Assembly (NCBI GenBank): GCA_949752795.1 | Contig: OX457056.1 | Coordinates: forward strand, 200,633,654 to 200,697,653 | DNA from: Hyperoodon ampullatus | Lineage: Eukaryota > Chordata > Mammalia > Artiodactyla > Ziphiidae | Length of the DNA: 64,000 nt | Reading direction: 5' to 3' | Shown: positions 1-11,269 of the stretch, in pieces | Layout of the letters: every line of letters begins with the position of its first letter | How positions within the stretch are numbered: the stretch's first letter is position 1 | Position numbers and translations under genes: made by a program | Notes under the pieces: generated by a model | Databases searched by the model: none | What the model was told of the DNA's origin: nothing | The model's input: the letters and a program-made list of their open reading frames with translations, nothing else

Positions 1-885
1 TTTATTAGGATCCTGCAACTCCTAGATCCACAGAGTGCTTTTTATTATTGACTTTCCTAAGGACATGTAGGTTCAGAGCTCTCTGGCATGCATGCCAAAG
101 GGCATGCAGTCATGCTCTCCTCAGGCCCTAGACCAGTTGCTATTATCTCACTCTTTTCTTCTTCCTACTTTATAAATTATTTCTCTTGATACGCTGGTGA
201 ATACAAATGAAGTCTCCAGAGCCTGGTCACCCCCAAGTTAATAGACAGCATTTCAGTTTTTGAATGTGCAAGGTGGGAAACAGTAAACCATAGTAGTTAA
301 AGACATGGGCTCAATGCCCGGTTCCCTTAGCAAGCTACTTAATCTCTACAAGTCTTGGTTTCCTCATCTATAAAGTAGCCATATGAATTAACCCAGTACC
401 TTCAAGGTAGCTGTGAAGATTCTTTGTGACAAATGCTTATTAATACATTAATAAATGTTTGTTATTATTATTATTATTGAAACTTAGTCCCTGGACCACA
501 AAGATACAACATACCGTTTTCTCATGAGTCTTAGCCTGGAAGTCTTCAGTCCTGAGCAGGGTCTGGTTAAAGAAAGTTATATCTGGGGACTTCCATCTGC
601 ACAACTGCTATGGATGTCACAGAGGTATAGGAGGTATAAGTGTCACTGAGGTCTGAGCTTTTTTACCTGAGCAGCAAATGGAGTTAGGAGGCTACAGTGG
701 TCATAGGATACATTCAGACAGAGCCATCTAATTGTGGTGACAGAGTGAGAAATTAGGTAATAAAAAGCAAACCATTCCTTAATTGTCCATCATAGATGGT
801 AACATATCCCTAAAAACCTGGGTAGGCTGTTACTTGGACTTGTGGGTGTCCAGAAACAAGTATATACTATCTCCTCATCACTTAC
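1..885. other. DNMBP: DNMBP intron following the large exon (partial)
   Basis: Intronic DNA downstream, in gene direction, of the donor at 886/885. It begins with GTAAG on the minus strand. Apart from a MIR copy at about 281-479 no exon or other feature is recognisable. The next DNMBP exon must finish a glycine or glutamate codon begun by the last G of the large exon, and it is not in the window. Confidence 0.8.
281..479 (+). repeat. MIR SINE
   Basis: Shows the usual MIR order: a tRNA-like head, the core 'cctcatctataaa' block and an ending in 'aataaatgttt' followed by TTA repeats. Old and diverged, with no recognisable target duplication. Confidence 0.7.
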
Positions 886-2889
886 CTCTAAGTTGCTGGA
901 GTTCCATGTTCAAACTCTCAATGTTACTCTCGTAGAACTCAAGATTCTCAGGGGTCTCTGCCCTTAGTGATTCCTCTTGCTTCTCCTCCAGCAGTGAGTT
1001 CAGCTCTTCTTGAGCCCTGCAGCACATATCCAAGTCCTGTTCCATCTCCTGAATCCTCACCAAGACTAAGGGACACTGGGAAGTCTGGTCCAAAGTCTTC
1101 TCCATGTTCTCAGGGCCCTCCTTTTCTAGGGTCTCCCAGCCAGGACGGTTACAAGTTAGGAGCTTGGGGGGTACTGCATTCGTTCTCTGCTGGGCCGAGG
1201 GAGGCAGGGGAGCGGGGCGAGAGGGTCGCATTGCCAAGGGTGGTTCCGGTCTCAGGCTCTGGTCCACTGGCAAAAGGGGAGGAGCGGATGCTGGAGTACA
1301 GGGACGGGGTGGCGGTGGCCTTAGAGCCTTTCTCCTCTCGGGCAGCTCCTGCTGGATGATTAGCTTCGAGGAACCTTGGAAAATATCCTTTTCGGAGTTA
1401 AAGTCCATGATTGAAAAGTGGCGCAAAATTTTATCTGGTTCTGTTCCGGGCCCTGACAAGCTCTTCTCAAACTCTATCAGTTGTTGTGTCAACTTAGAAT
1501 CCAGGTCCATGTTGCCGTCTCCCTGTGAAAGTGCCATTGCTTCCACAGCAGGTGCCCTGTCTTGCAGACCAGGCTTCATCTCTGATCTCTCTGATGCAGA
1601 GCAAAAGCTGGAAGCATTTTCTTTGGGTGTGAGGTGCTTTTTCACACACCTCGCCATGCCCTGGAGCTGAGGGCTCAACTGGCTGGGTCTGACTGCCCTG
1701 GAGGCTAAACGAGAAAAGGTGCTATGAAGAGGTGGCACTGGCTTCTGAAGGGTTTTCGGCTGGGAGTATGTTCTTCTGGGAGGTAGGCTGGAGTAGTCTC
1801 TAGTCCTTGCTTCTAGAGGAAGAGGGTCAGAGTACTGGTTGGGGCGGGGGTTGCTTCCTCCTCCTATAGAATAATACTGGTTTTTCTGCAATTCGGGATG
1901 AAAAGGTACTGGAGTTTGGGACGCAACACCATTGACCACCTCTGAAGGATCCTTTGTGGAAGAGTATTTGGCAAGAAGCTGTTCGTGCCCTGAACCTGTG
2001 CTTCTTGGGGGCCCTTCTGAGGTGCCCACGTCCCAATGAGAGTTTTTGTCTTCTTCATACTCAGAAGTCAGATGTTCCATTGGGGAAGTGGATGTTTCAG
2101 AAATAACTGAGTTGGACTTCTCTGCTTTATACTCATGAGATTCATGTCTTTTTCCTTCCACTTCTAAGAAGTTCTCTGAACAATCCAAAGATGTGTCAGG
2201 GATGTTGGTGAGGCTGCTTTCCTGTGGCAGATCCATGGTTTCCTCCACCCTTGTTTGAGGACATAACTTTACAAAGCGGTAAGGAAAGATGCCTGTCCTG
2301 CCCTTCAGCGATCCTTCTAGCCAGCCATCTTCCAGGGTCCCCAGGATTCGGATTTTATCGCCTACTTCGAAATCCAACTCATTTGGCTCCAGGGCTTGGA
2401 ATCTGTAGAGGGCAATCCCGTAGGTGCCTGGCTGCTCGCCTTCCTCTTCTGGCTGTCTCTCTTCTCCTGTGTTGGTATCTACTTCACCGTTAGTAATGCA
2501 GTCATCGCAATTTCCAGAACTTACTGACTCATCCACAGTCCTCAGGGGCCCCAAAAGCTCCACAAAACCTTCCGGAAAAATGCCTCTTCGACCCTCTAAC
2601 TCCCCTTCAAACCAGCCTGGTTCAGGAACTCCAATAATGGTAATCACATCCCCTTCTCTGAAGTCCAGCTCCTCATCCAGCTGGGCAGAGAGCCCCATCA
2701 GTGCCCGGGCTTGTCCCATTGAATACTCGGGAATCTGGAGAAGGGCACTCTGTGAGTGCCACTGCCGACTCTGTGAGGAGAGGCAGAGCTCCCTGACACA
2801 TGAGGATGGGAAGAAGCCCCAGGCACCCCAGCAGCTCCGGCCCTGCAGCCAGCCGGCAGTGGGACTGCCATCGAGAACCACTAGGTCAC
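886..2889 (-). CDS. DNMBP: DNMBP (Tuba) large coding exon, residues 90-757
   Basis: Third coding exon of dynamin-binding protein Tuba, a scaffold and Cdc42 guanine-nucleotide exchange factor linking dynamin to actin regulators at membranes and junctions. The acceptor is CAG at 2892-2890 and the donor is GAG|GTAAG at 886/885. The exon is 2004 nt: two bases complete Gly90, 667 codons follow and one base is left over. It carries the rest of SH3-2 (to about residue 126), SH3-3 (about 149-204, ending in FPEGFVELL) and SH3-4 (about 245-300, ending in FPYRFVKLC). These show the ALYRF, GW and FP signatures of SH3 folds. A low-complexity, poorly conserved linker runs from about 305 to 600, a proline-rich stretch from 608 to 665 (RPPPPRP, APLPPS), and a Glu/Leu-rich probable coiled coil from about 698 onward. 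No stop interrupts it. The known protein is about 1577 residues, so the DH, BAR and last SH3 domains lie outside. Confidence 0.97.
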
Positions 2890-3076
2890 CTGAAGAAAGA
2901 GAAGAGAAGCAAAGATAATGACCTCGGTTATCACCTCAGCAGGATACTGGTATAACTAATAGTGCAACTCATCATCTTAAATAGCTACCAAATTCAAGGG
3001 AATATAAACCTAGAGTTTTAAGTGCATGAACACTTTTTGACAGTTTAGTGACAATATAGTGAACATTCCTGTAAAC

Positions 3077-3602
3077 CCATGGTTTTCAAAATGTGGTCTG
3101 TGGAACCCTGGGGGTGGTCCCTAAGATCCTTTCAGAGGGTCTGTGAGGTCAACACTATCATATTTTCTTCATACACTTCATATACTTCAGTCAAAACAAT
3201 GTAACGTGGCAAACTGAATATAGATTCAAGTAAAAGAATCTAGATTTCTTCTATTAAACCAAATATTAAAGATTTATTTAGAATATATTAAAGAATATAG
3301 ATTCAAGTAAAAGAATCTAGATTTCTTCTACTAAACCAAATATCTGCAAAAATGCAAACCAATGTTACTCTTCTCACTAAATTTTTTTTGTTTAGGAAAC
3401 TAGTTATTTTTCATAAACTGTTATTTATGTTATTAATGCTGAGTTTTTAAAAATAAATTGATAATTTAAAAAATTTCTCAGCTTTAACAGCTAATATGGT
3501 AAATATCAATAGACTCACACAAGCAAGTGCTCTTTAGGGTCTCAAAAACTTCTACGAATGTAAAGGGATCCTAAGATCAAAAAGTTTGAGAAATGCTCCT
3601 AC
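3077..3602. mobile_element. hAT-Charlie-like DNA transposon remnant
   Basis: The left end reads 'ggttttcaaaatgtgg' and the right end contains 'aaagtttgagaaatgctcc'. These form imperfect terminal inverted repeats of the 'ggttctcaaa' kind typical of Charlie-group hAT elements. Non-autonomous: no transposase reading frame. It contains an internal tandem duplication (see 3216-3343). Subfamily not assigned. Confidence 0.5.
3216..3343. repeat. Direct duplication of about 51 bp inside the hAT-like element
   Basis: The segment starting at 3216 ('gaatatagattcaag...') recurs at 3293 with an offset of 77 bp. It is nearly identical, with one clear difference (tatta versus tacta) in about 51 bp. Confidence 0.85.
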
Positions 3603-3808
3603 CAGCAGTAGTCTGTACCACTGGATTCATTTATATATGATGAAGAATATATTCATGGCCACTACAGTCCTTTGAATAGATGGATCTAATTTCTCACACT
3701 AAATTATATTCAATATCAAAAATCGAACAAAGAAAGAAATCTTCAGGAATGGGTTGGAAGTGCAGGGTGTGGACAGCAAACTGTTCATTTATTTTCTCCA
3801 GAGCCCTT

Positions 3809-4083
3809 TTTTTTCTTTTTTAAACATCTTTATTGGAGTATAATTGCTTTATAATGGTGTGTTAGTTTCTGCTTTATAACAAATTGAATCAGTTATACAT
3901 ATAACATATATCCCCATATCTCCTCCCTCTTGCCTCTCCCTCCCTCCCACCCTCCCTATCCCACCCCTCTAGGTGGTCACAAAGCACCAAGCTGATCTCC
4001 CTGTGCTATGCGGCCGCTTCCCACTAGCTCAGTTTTACATTTGGTAGTGTGTATATATGTCCGTGCCACTCGCTCACTTTGTT
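3809..4083 (-). mobile_element. 5'-truncated L1, 3' UTR fragment
   Basis: Antisense copy of the same L1 3' UTR seen in the full-length L1 at 15.9-22.5 kb, with its poly(A) as a T-run at the left. It is bounded by a 9-bp target duplication, agagccctt, at 3800-3808 and 4084-4092. No coding sequence is retained. Confidence 0.85.
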
Positions 4084-4092
4084 AGAGCCCTT

Positions 4093-5305
4093 CTTGAACT
4101 ATCCTTATCCTGAAAATACATCATAATGAAATCTTAGAAGAATGTTCTAGTAATCGGCAGTTTGTTTTTGAAAATAACCAGTAGTTCCAATATTGTTGTT
4201 TCAGGCTATCTTCACAAAATATAAGCTAAACAGTTAGCATCTGCCTTATTATTGAAGGAGGTGAGGCAAGGATTTGCCCCAGTTAAAAAATTACCCTATA
4301 GTTTTGCAGCAAATTGTTTTGCAGCAAACTTTTAATTATCTGATTATGAACTATTCATTTTGTAGATCATCAGTTTTAACTTTTTTAACTAGTTCCATGC
4401 TTCTAACTTCCTTTTGTCCTCTAATTTCTTCTCTCAAAATATTTATTCCATTCGTCACTTACTCTTTGCTACCTCATCCAACTCCCATCATCTCACTCTT
4501 TTAAACCTCGCCCCAGACACTGTCTCTTCCAGTCTACCAAATGATTCATGCCAAACTAAGATTACAAATGTACCCATTTTATCATATCCCTCCCCTGCTC
4601 TAACATTTACCATGAGGCATGAAGGCTTCTTCCTACCGCCTAAGGCTTCTACTCTAATAATCCTATTCTTACTACCTGAAATATATTAAAAAAAATAAGT
4701 TTGCTGTGGACACTCTCCAAAGAGGTTTAGTTAACTAAGCTACCAAAAGGCTACTTTTATGTTTTCACCTCACTGAAAACTGGTATTCACATCCAGTGAC
4801 AACCTCCCTTTGCCCCATCCCCAGCTATCCAATATTATCTCACCTCTGAGACCCTCTTCCACACAAGGGGATTTTCATTGTCTCCTATAGAAGCCTCTCC
4901 ATCTGAAACCTTAGCATGCTTCCCTGATAAACCTTAGAAGCCTACACACATCTTGGCCATCTGTAGCCTACTAAAGAAATTATCACTTATATCAACAATT
5001 TTGACACTTGTATTTTTATATACTACACAACTTCTAATCTAAGATTTTGCATTTACTGGTAGGCACCCAATACATTTTCACTGATTTCATACTGTTTTGC
5101 TTAGATGTCCCTGAAAATAGGGTCTTGGTCCTGTATTTCTATTTTCCTTTAATTTCTGATTCAATATCCATTGGTCAGAGCTTGGGGTCCTGAGAATTAC
5201 AAGTGACTTTTCCCCCATTACTTCTAAGGCCATTCCATCAGGACCACAGAGGGAACTCACTGGAGACATGGCTGCTGTTCAGGCACAGTAGGTCTTTTGC
5301 TGATT
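4093..5305. other. Unassigned intronic sequence
   Basis: AT-rich DNA within the DNMBP intron. The short open frames here have no recognisable product or coding bias. No repeat identified. Confidence 0.6.
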
Positions 5306-5316
5306 AAGAATAAAAG

Positions 5317-5697
5317 CATGGGCTTCCCTGGTGGCACAGTGGTTAAAGAATCTGCCTGCCAGTGCAGGGGACATGGGTTTGAGCCCTGATCCGGGAAGAT
5401 CCCACATGCCGCAGAGCAACTAAGCCCGTGTGCTACAACTACTGAGCCTATGCTCTAAAGCCCACGTGACACAACTACTGAGCCCGCGTGACACAACTAC
5501 TGAGCCCGCGTGACACAACTACTGAAGCCCGCATGCCTAGAGCCTGTGCTCCGCAACAAGAGAAGCCACCGCAATGAGAAGCCCGCGTACCACAACAAAG
5601 AGTAGCCCCCACTAGCCAAAACTAGAGGAAGCCAGTGTGCAGCAACGAAGACCCAATGCAGCCAAAAATAAATAAATAAATTTAAAAAAAAAAGAAA
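5317..5697 (+). mobile_element. CHR-2-like SINE (long form)
   Basis: tRNA(Glu)-related head ('ggcttccctggtgg') followed by the long CHR body and an A-rich tail. Target duplication aagaataaaag at 5306-5316 and 5698-5708. The internal 22-bp unit gtgacacaactactgagcccgc occurs three times in tandem (5466-5532); other copies in the window show fewer clear units. Confidence 0.9.
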
Positions 5698-5749
5698 AAG
5701 AATAAAAGTGTGCCAAAACTCCCACTCTCCTGGCTTTGAAATGAACTGG

Positions 5750-5839
5750 CTTTCTTTCCTTCCTTTCTTTCTTCCTTCCTCCCCTTCCTTCCTTCTTTCC
5801 TTCCTTCCTTCCTCCCTCCCTCCCTCCCTCTCTCCCTTT
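5750..5839. repeat. Polypyrimidine (TTCC/TTTC)n microsatellite
   Basis: About 90 bases almost entirely C and T on the plus strand, moving from CTTT to CCTT to CCCT units. It lies in the tail position of the adjacent SINE. Confidence 0.9.
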
Positions 5840-6132
5840 CGGCTGCATTGGGTCTTTGTTGCGGGCTTTCTCTAGTTGCGGCGAGCAGGGGCTACTCTTC
5901 GTTGCGGTGTGTGGGCTCCTCATTGCGGTGGCTTCTCTTGTTGTGGAGCACGGGCTCTAGGCACGCAGGCTCGGTAGCTGTGGCTCGCGGGCTCCAGAGT
6001 GCAGGCTCAGCAGTTGTGGCGCACGGGCTTAGCTGCTCCACAGCATGTGGGATCTTCCCGGACCAGGGATCGAACCCTTGTCCCCTGCATTGGCAGGCGG
6101 AGTCTTAACCACTGCGCCACCAGGGAGGTCCC
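5754..6132 (-). mobile_element. CHR-2-like SINE with expanded pyrimidine tail
   Basis: Antisense long-form CHR SINE ending in 'ccaccagggagg'. Its poly(A) side has become a roughly 90-base (CCTT)n/(CTTT)n tract at 5750-5839. Target duplication tgaactggcttt at 5742-5753 and 6133-6144. Confidence 0.85.
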
Positions 6133-6246
6133 TGAACTGGCTTTTTTAAACCTGCAGAATTAGAATATATTCTTGTTTTTACCAAATCTTCATGAAACTC
6201 TTATAATAGGGTTTGTTTTCCTATTTTCAGTTGGGTGACTGTTTTT

Positions 6247-6505
6247 TTCCTTTCCTTCTTTTTTTTTCTTTTGGCCATGCTGCACGTCTTAGTTCCCTGA
6301 CCAGGAATCAAACCCATGTCCCCTGCACTGGAAGCACAGAGTCTTAACCACTGGACTGCCAGGGAAGTCCGAAAACAATTTTGTTTGTTTTTATTTTGGC
6401 CATGCCATGCGGCTTGCAGGATCTCAGTTCCCCAACCAGGGATCGAACCCGATCCATGGCAATGAAATCCTGGAATCCTAACCACTAGGCCACCAGGGAA
6501 CTCCC
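6247..6505 (-). mobile_element. Two short tRNA-derived SINEs in tandem or nested
   Basis: Two antisense units (about 6253-6370 and 6371-6505). Each has a T-rich tail, a 'ggccatgc' body and a 'ccaccaggg' or 'ctgccaggg' head. A single outer target duplication, tgggtgactgtttt, flanks the pair (6232-6245 and 6506-6519), so one unit probably inserted into the other. Confidence 0.75.
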
Positions 6506-7639
6506 TGGGTGACTGTTTTGATAAGCTTTATCACCTGGAAGATTGTCATTCTGTTGATTATTTCTATATAATAAAGGTTTTTTTTTTTTTAAGTCACAAT
6601 TAAGGTCCTGAAAAGCACTTTAGAGATAATTTTGGTGAACACTTTTATTTTATAGCCCTGTTACTGAGTTTTTTGCATTCCTATGCCTTAGGAATAGAGG
6701 CTGCTTAGTGATCATTTCTAAACTTCAAAAACAACAATATGAGGAACTCCTGGAATAGAGTGACCAAATTTTGAAAACAAAAAAAATAGGAAGTGGGGTG
6801 ACTCTTAGGGTCAGCCTGAGCCTTTTGCTTGTGCACGATTAATCCCAGCCACCACGCTGCTTGTTTCTTCTGGTTAGATTTTTTTATTCAAACAAGAAAT
6901 GCATTAAGAATAAGATGATAAGAAAGAATGAATGTCCTAGAATCTGAATATAAGTAGTTTGACCCTGCAGTATAAAGTCCCTCACTGAAATCTACTGCCC
7001 AGGGACTCTGTACTCTATGCAGACCGACCACTCTTTACCTGGGTTTCCACACGAGCCATATCAGAACCTTAATCCTGATATCTTACACACATGGCACCAT
7101 AGATTTATGACACGAGTGCTTTAACTGATAAGTACCATTTATCTATCTATTTATTTGTAAATAAATGTATCAATTTAATTTTCATTGGTCTTTTCTGGGG
7201 GTTGAGAGGTGGCCTAGAAGCATGAGCTTATAGGCAAGGGATAAGCATTCTGTGTTTTGTCAGGCAATTAAATATTTCATCGCTCCCACTAATTTTTTTT
7301 CTCTCCTCTTTCTCTGTCTTTTCCTTGTTGTTTTGTTTTTGTTTTTTCCCTCTTTTTCCCCCCCTCTTTATTTTCTAGGACAGCACCTACATTGATCTAA
7401 GAGACAAACTTGTTTCTGAATTTAAATATAACTCAAAATACAGGGAACAGACCAAAACAAATGGAAAGCTTCGGGAAAAGGAGAAAGGGTGACACCTGCT
7501 GGAAGAACCACCGGTGGTCTGGATTCGAAATAGAATCTCCCAGGGAAAATGTACATACACACAAAACTTCACATAATTATCAGGAAATAAGGTCCCCCGA
7601 AGCACATCCATGAACCCCAAGAATCCCAGGTTGAGAATA

Positions 7640-7870
7640 ATAAAGTAGCTGATCTTTATTGAGTGCTTACCTCTGCCAGATGCGTTCCATGTATAACCTC
7701 ATTTAATCCTCACAACTACCCTGATGTAGGTATTATTATTTGTAGACAAGGAAACTGAGGCCAAGAGAACTTAAGTAACTAGTACAGAATCACAGTTATT
7801 GAGTTGTGAAGTTGGATTTAAATCTAAGGCCATCAGAATTCTTATCCCCTAAACTATACTGCCTGCCCTA
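7640..7870 (-). repeat. MIR SINE (antisense)
   Basis: Reads 'tttattgagtgcttac', then 'taatcctcacaacta' and 'ggaaactgaggcc', the reverse complement of a near full-length MIR. Diverged. Confidence 0.8.
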
Positions 7871-10101
7871 AATACATATATATTTTTAATAATATAATTT
7901 TAGAGTTAAAATATATAATTTTTTCTCTTACAAATCTCAATATTTCTGAAAGGTAAGTAAATAACAACTAAAGGCAGCATGGTAAAGCAAAACAGATCTC
8001 AAACATTATCCCACATGCTCTTAAAGGTTGCCAAATCCCTCCTGACATATATTAAATCACAGAAGAGGAGAAGCTTCACTGCTACACTGAAGGACCAAAG
8101 GAAAGGCAAAGAAACAACAGGGAACTGGATTAATAGTACTAGAGGACAGGGATAAAGGAGTGTATATACTCATGAGCGGAGACACTGATCTAATGGAAAA
8201 AGCAGAAGGGCCATTTTCAGTCTAAGAAGTAGAAGGGCCATTCCAAGCAGTAGACCTAGATTTAAGTCATAAACTATATATAGTATAAAACAATACTTTC
8301 ATTTTTTTTGTGATTTTGTTTCTAACTAGTAAAATATCTGTTATACATATAGAAAACAAGAGGAATTAAAATCATTTCTGTGTCTCAAGCTAAACTTCCT
8401 AGAAAGAGACAAATTGTATAGATACACCTACTTTCCTCATCCTCAAAGGCTCTATTATGTTCAAATCGGAAGACATACAGAGCTAAAATATGTGAACAGC
8501 ATAGAAGGAAAGAGAGCTGAATAGTCAATGTGTTTACTGGCAGCACAGTATCACAGAAGATAAAACCACTAATAATTAGTACATCTCTTTCTATTCTCTC
8601 TTTTCCAATGTATCCCCCCTGCCCTGCATCCTCTTCTTTTGAGCTCTGCTTATGTTTTTCAGCTCCCCAGCCTTAACTTGTTAAAAGATAGTCAAGATAA
8701 GATCTACAGACTCCAGGACCCAGCCTGACCTTCAGTCAGTCTTGGCAGAGGTGACCTGTGGCTGAAAGGTCCACACCAGGGTTTTCCTGAGAATCTCACG
8801 TGGCTCTGGGATTCCTGAGGTGGATTTTAACTTCAAATCAAGTTCAGAACACATCAGTCCAGTCTTCCCAGGAGAGGCATTCAGCAGAAAATCTGTTTAA
8901 TACCTAAGACTTGACTATGCAAGATATATTATGAAGCAAAAAAACTAATTCCAGAAGCCACTTCCTCAAATTCCTCAAATGTTGTAGACATACTGTATAT
9001 TCCCACATAGTACACTGTTATACACAGTATTTGCTCCAGGAACCAGGTGTAGGAAAAAACAATGCCAGGCCACCCACATCCTCTGCACAGCTCTGGTGGA
9101 AGCCACTGTGCCTTGGCTTCCACCAGACCCTCTGATTGGTCTGACGTGGACTCAGCCCTCCTGTGGGAGAGCTGTGAGTAGGGACAGATGAGGCTCCCTA
9201 CTATAACATCTTCATCTATTTCTGTCTGTCTTCCCAACGCAGATTAGCAAAAAAGCACACAGAACAGAGGCAGAGGCTTAGTGTAAAGTGAAGGCAAGAA
9301 ACTCTGGAAGCTGATTTTGAGGATTAAGGTCAAAGCCCAATATTCCTTTCTTCTCACTGACTAAGGGTTAGGGACTTTGCTAGGTCTCTCTCCCCACCTC
9401 TGCACTCTCTCTCTCCCATATGTGTACACGGTTTAAGAAATTAAGCCTATCCCTTTAGTGCCATACTCAAAAGAGTAAGTAACAATAGTAATAACATACC
9501 TAATAAATTATACAATTGTGATGACTGTTGTGAGTCATCATAAAATTGCACTGATCATAAGCTTCAGTTTGTGGAACACTACTGGCTTCTGTGCTTATGC
9601 AGAAATGTATGGACTTAATTAAGTACATGTGCCGAAACGGTTTAGTCACTCTTTAGACGTTCATATGTCTATCAGAGTGTAAGAAGTGAGAAATACTTGG
9701 AATATCACTGAGACGTGGCTATGACCATCCGTTTTAAACCACTTCCTTTTAAACTGGTTCTGATGAGAACTTTAATAACATTATCTAATAGTTGAATAGC
9801 AATGGGGCTGTTTTGCATCTCTCTCTTAATTTGCATACCATAATTCCTGCTCTACCATTACGCATTAATAAATAGTATGTTGTTAGCAAAGTCAGATCAA
9901 TTTTTATGGGAAAAAAAGATAACTGTAGTCTGAAGTGTAGTTACAACCTGGGGCAGTAGAAAGAGACTACTGGACTTACAAATAATCAGGTGATGTAACT
10001 TCACGTTCTGAGGCCAAAACTTCTCAACTGCAGGTAACATTCTTTGAATCTCATTCGCATTATTATTATCATTTTTTTTTTGGTAAGTGGAGGAAGTCAT
10101 T
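7871..10101. other. Unassigned intronic sequence
   Basis: DNMBP intron. I see no exon with coding conservation and no confident repeat. Small open frames on both strands look like chance. Confidence 0.55.
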
Positions 10102-10118
10102 TTCATTATTTTTTAAAT

Positions 10119-10330
10119 TTTTAAATTTTTTTTTTTTTGCGGTATGCGGGCCTCTCACTGTTGTGGCCTCTCCCATTGCGGAGCACAGGCTCCGGACGTG
10201 CAGGCTCAGTGGCCATGGCTCACGGGCCTAGCCGCTCCGTGGCATGTGGGATCTTCCTGGACCGGGGCACGAACCCATGTCCCCTGCGTCGGCATGCGGA
10301 CTCTCAACCACTGCGCCGCCAGGGAAGCCC
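10119..10330 (-). mobile_element. Short-form CHR SINE
   Basis: Antisense tRNA(Glu)-related SINE of the young cetacean form (T-run, then 'gcctctcactgttgtggcc' to 'cgccagggaagccc'). Perfect 17-bp target duplication ttcattattttttaaat at 10102-10118 and 10331-10347. Confidence 0.93.
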
Positions 10331-10611
10331 TTCATTATTTTTTAAATGCAGTTAATAATACCCACGTTGCTACCTGCCAGGTCTGTGCTGAGAATGAAAT
10401 GAGAATGTATTTGTGAGAAAAAATGCTGTGGAAATTATGAAATGCTACTCAAATATAAGGCACTATTATTGTCAGCACTATCTTGGTATTATTGAAGACT
10501 CTCTAGAGGTTAGTCACTTATAAAAATTCAAAAAAAAAAGATCTAGTTGTCAAAATGGACTGACTCCACCAATCTTATTTTAAACAGTCCACTCTTGGAT
10601 GATCAACTTAC

Positions 10612-10734
10612 CTCGATGGAGGGAAAGGCTGTTCAATTCTAGGGATGTAAATTCACAGATACAGACAAACAGTCTCTCGCCCTCTTTTAGACTGGGAATG
10701 GTAACAACTTCCACAAAACTGCTGGGGAACTGTC
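10612..10734 (-). CDS. DNMBP: DNMBP coding exon 2, residues 49-90
   Basis: Exon of 123 nt joining the first coding exon to the large exon. The acceptor is TTTCAG ending at 10735 and the donor is CGAG|GTAAG at 10612/10611. Two bases complete Gly49, 40 codons follow (starting QFPSSFVEVV and ending LSLHR), and the last G begins Gly90. The first part finishes SH3-1, where the PSSFV motif is the classic last strand of an SH3 fold. The ERLFVCICEF segment starts SH3-2, which continues in the large exon. The same 1-base phase at both ends means skipping this exon would keep frame but fuse two half SH3 domains. It matches the known DNMBP N-terminus in order and spacing. Confidence 0.95.
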
Positions 10735-10924
10735 CTGAAAATAAAAGCAAACATTTCCAATATTAAAATTCCTTTTTTCTGTCTGTGTACCAGGACAAAA
10801 AACTTTTTTCTGAGCCCATTTATAAACCCTGAATTGAAAACTCACTGAGCACTCATCACTGGAGAATATATTGTAGAAAACATGCAGTGCACAAAATTAG
10901 GTGCATGCAGAACACAGAGAGTGC

Positions 10925-11060
10925 AATTCAATTCAGTGACCATTTACTGGGTGTCACTCTATCAAAGGCACACTGCAGAGGGGAAAATGAGTAAGACAGA
11001 CTTGGCCCTAAAAGATCTTAAAATTTGATTCAGACATAAAATCTAATTCAGACATAAACA
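10925..11060 (-). repeat. L2 3' end remnant (antisense)
   Basis: 'accatttactgggtgtcac' followed by an 'agtaagacagacttggccct' block resembles the reverse complement of the L2 3' terminus. Diverged. Confidence 0.45.
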
Positions 11061-11269
11061 ATAATTCAGTTTGAAATCCAGTGTCACATCCTAGCTACAC
11101 AAATTGCTATGGAAGTTCAGAGAAGGTGGGAAATGGGTCAGGAAGAAAATGAAAATTTTTATTAAAAAGACTACAGTTGAATCTGAAGATTGGCAGGTTT
11201 TTAACAAGTAATAATAGACAAACAGGGCCTGTCAGGTGGAATGCATCAGAAGGTTTAGTTGATTCCACC

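Larger units (their letters stand above)
2890..10611 (-). other. DNMBP: DNMBP intron between coding exons 2 and 3
   Basis: Intron of 7.7 kb with GTAAG at 10611-10607 and a polypyrimidine tract ending in CAG at 2892-2890. It is filled by a hAT-like element, a truncated L1, several SINEs and a MIR, listed separately. The stretches 4093-5305, 6520-7270 and 7871-10101 contain no coding region or repeat I recognise. Confidence 0.85.

Noticed and set aside
967..1670. Plus-strand frames of 130 and 188 codons
   Set aside because: They are the antisense shadow of the DNMBP large exon.
5848..6108. CpG-bearing, GC-rich patch that might be a small promoter
   Set aside because: It is a CHR SINE body, which is intrinsically GC-rich.
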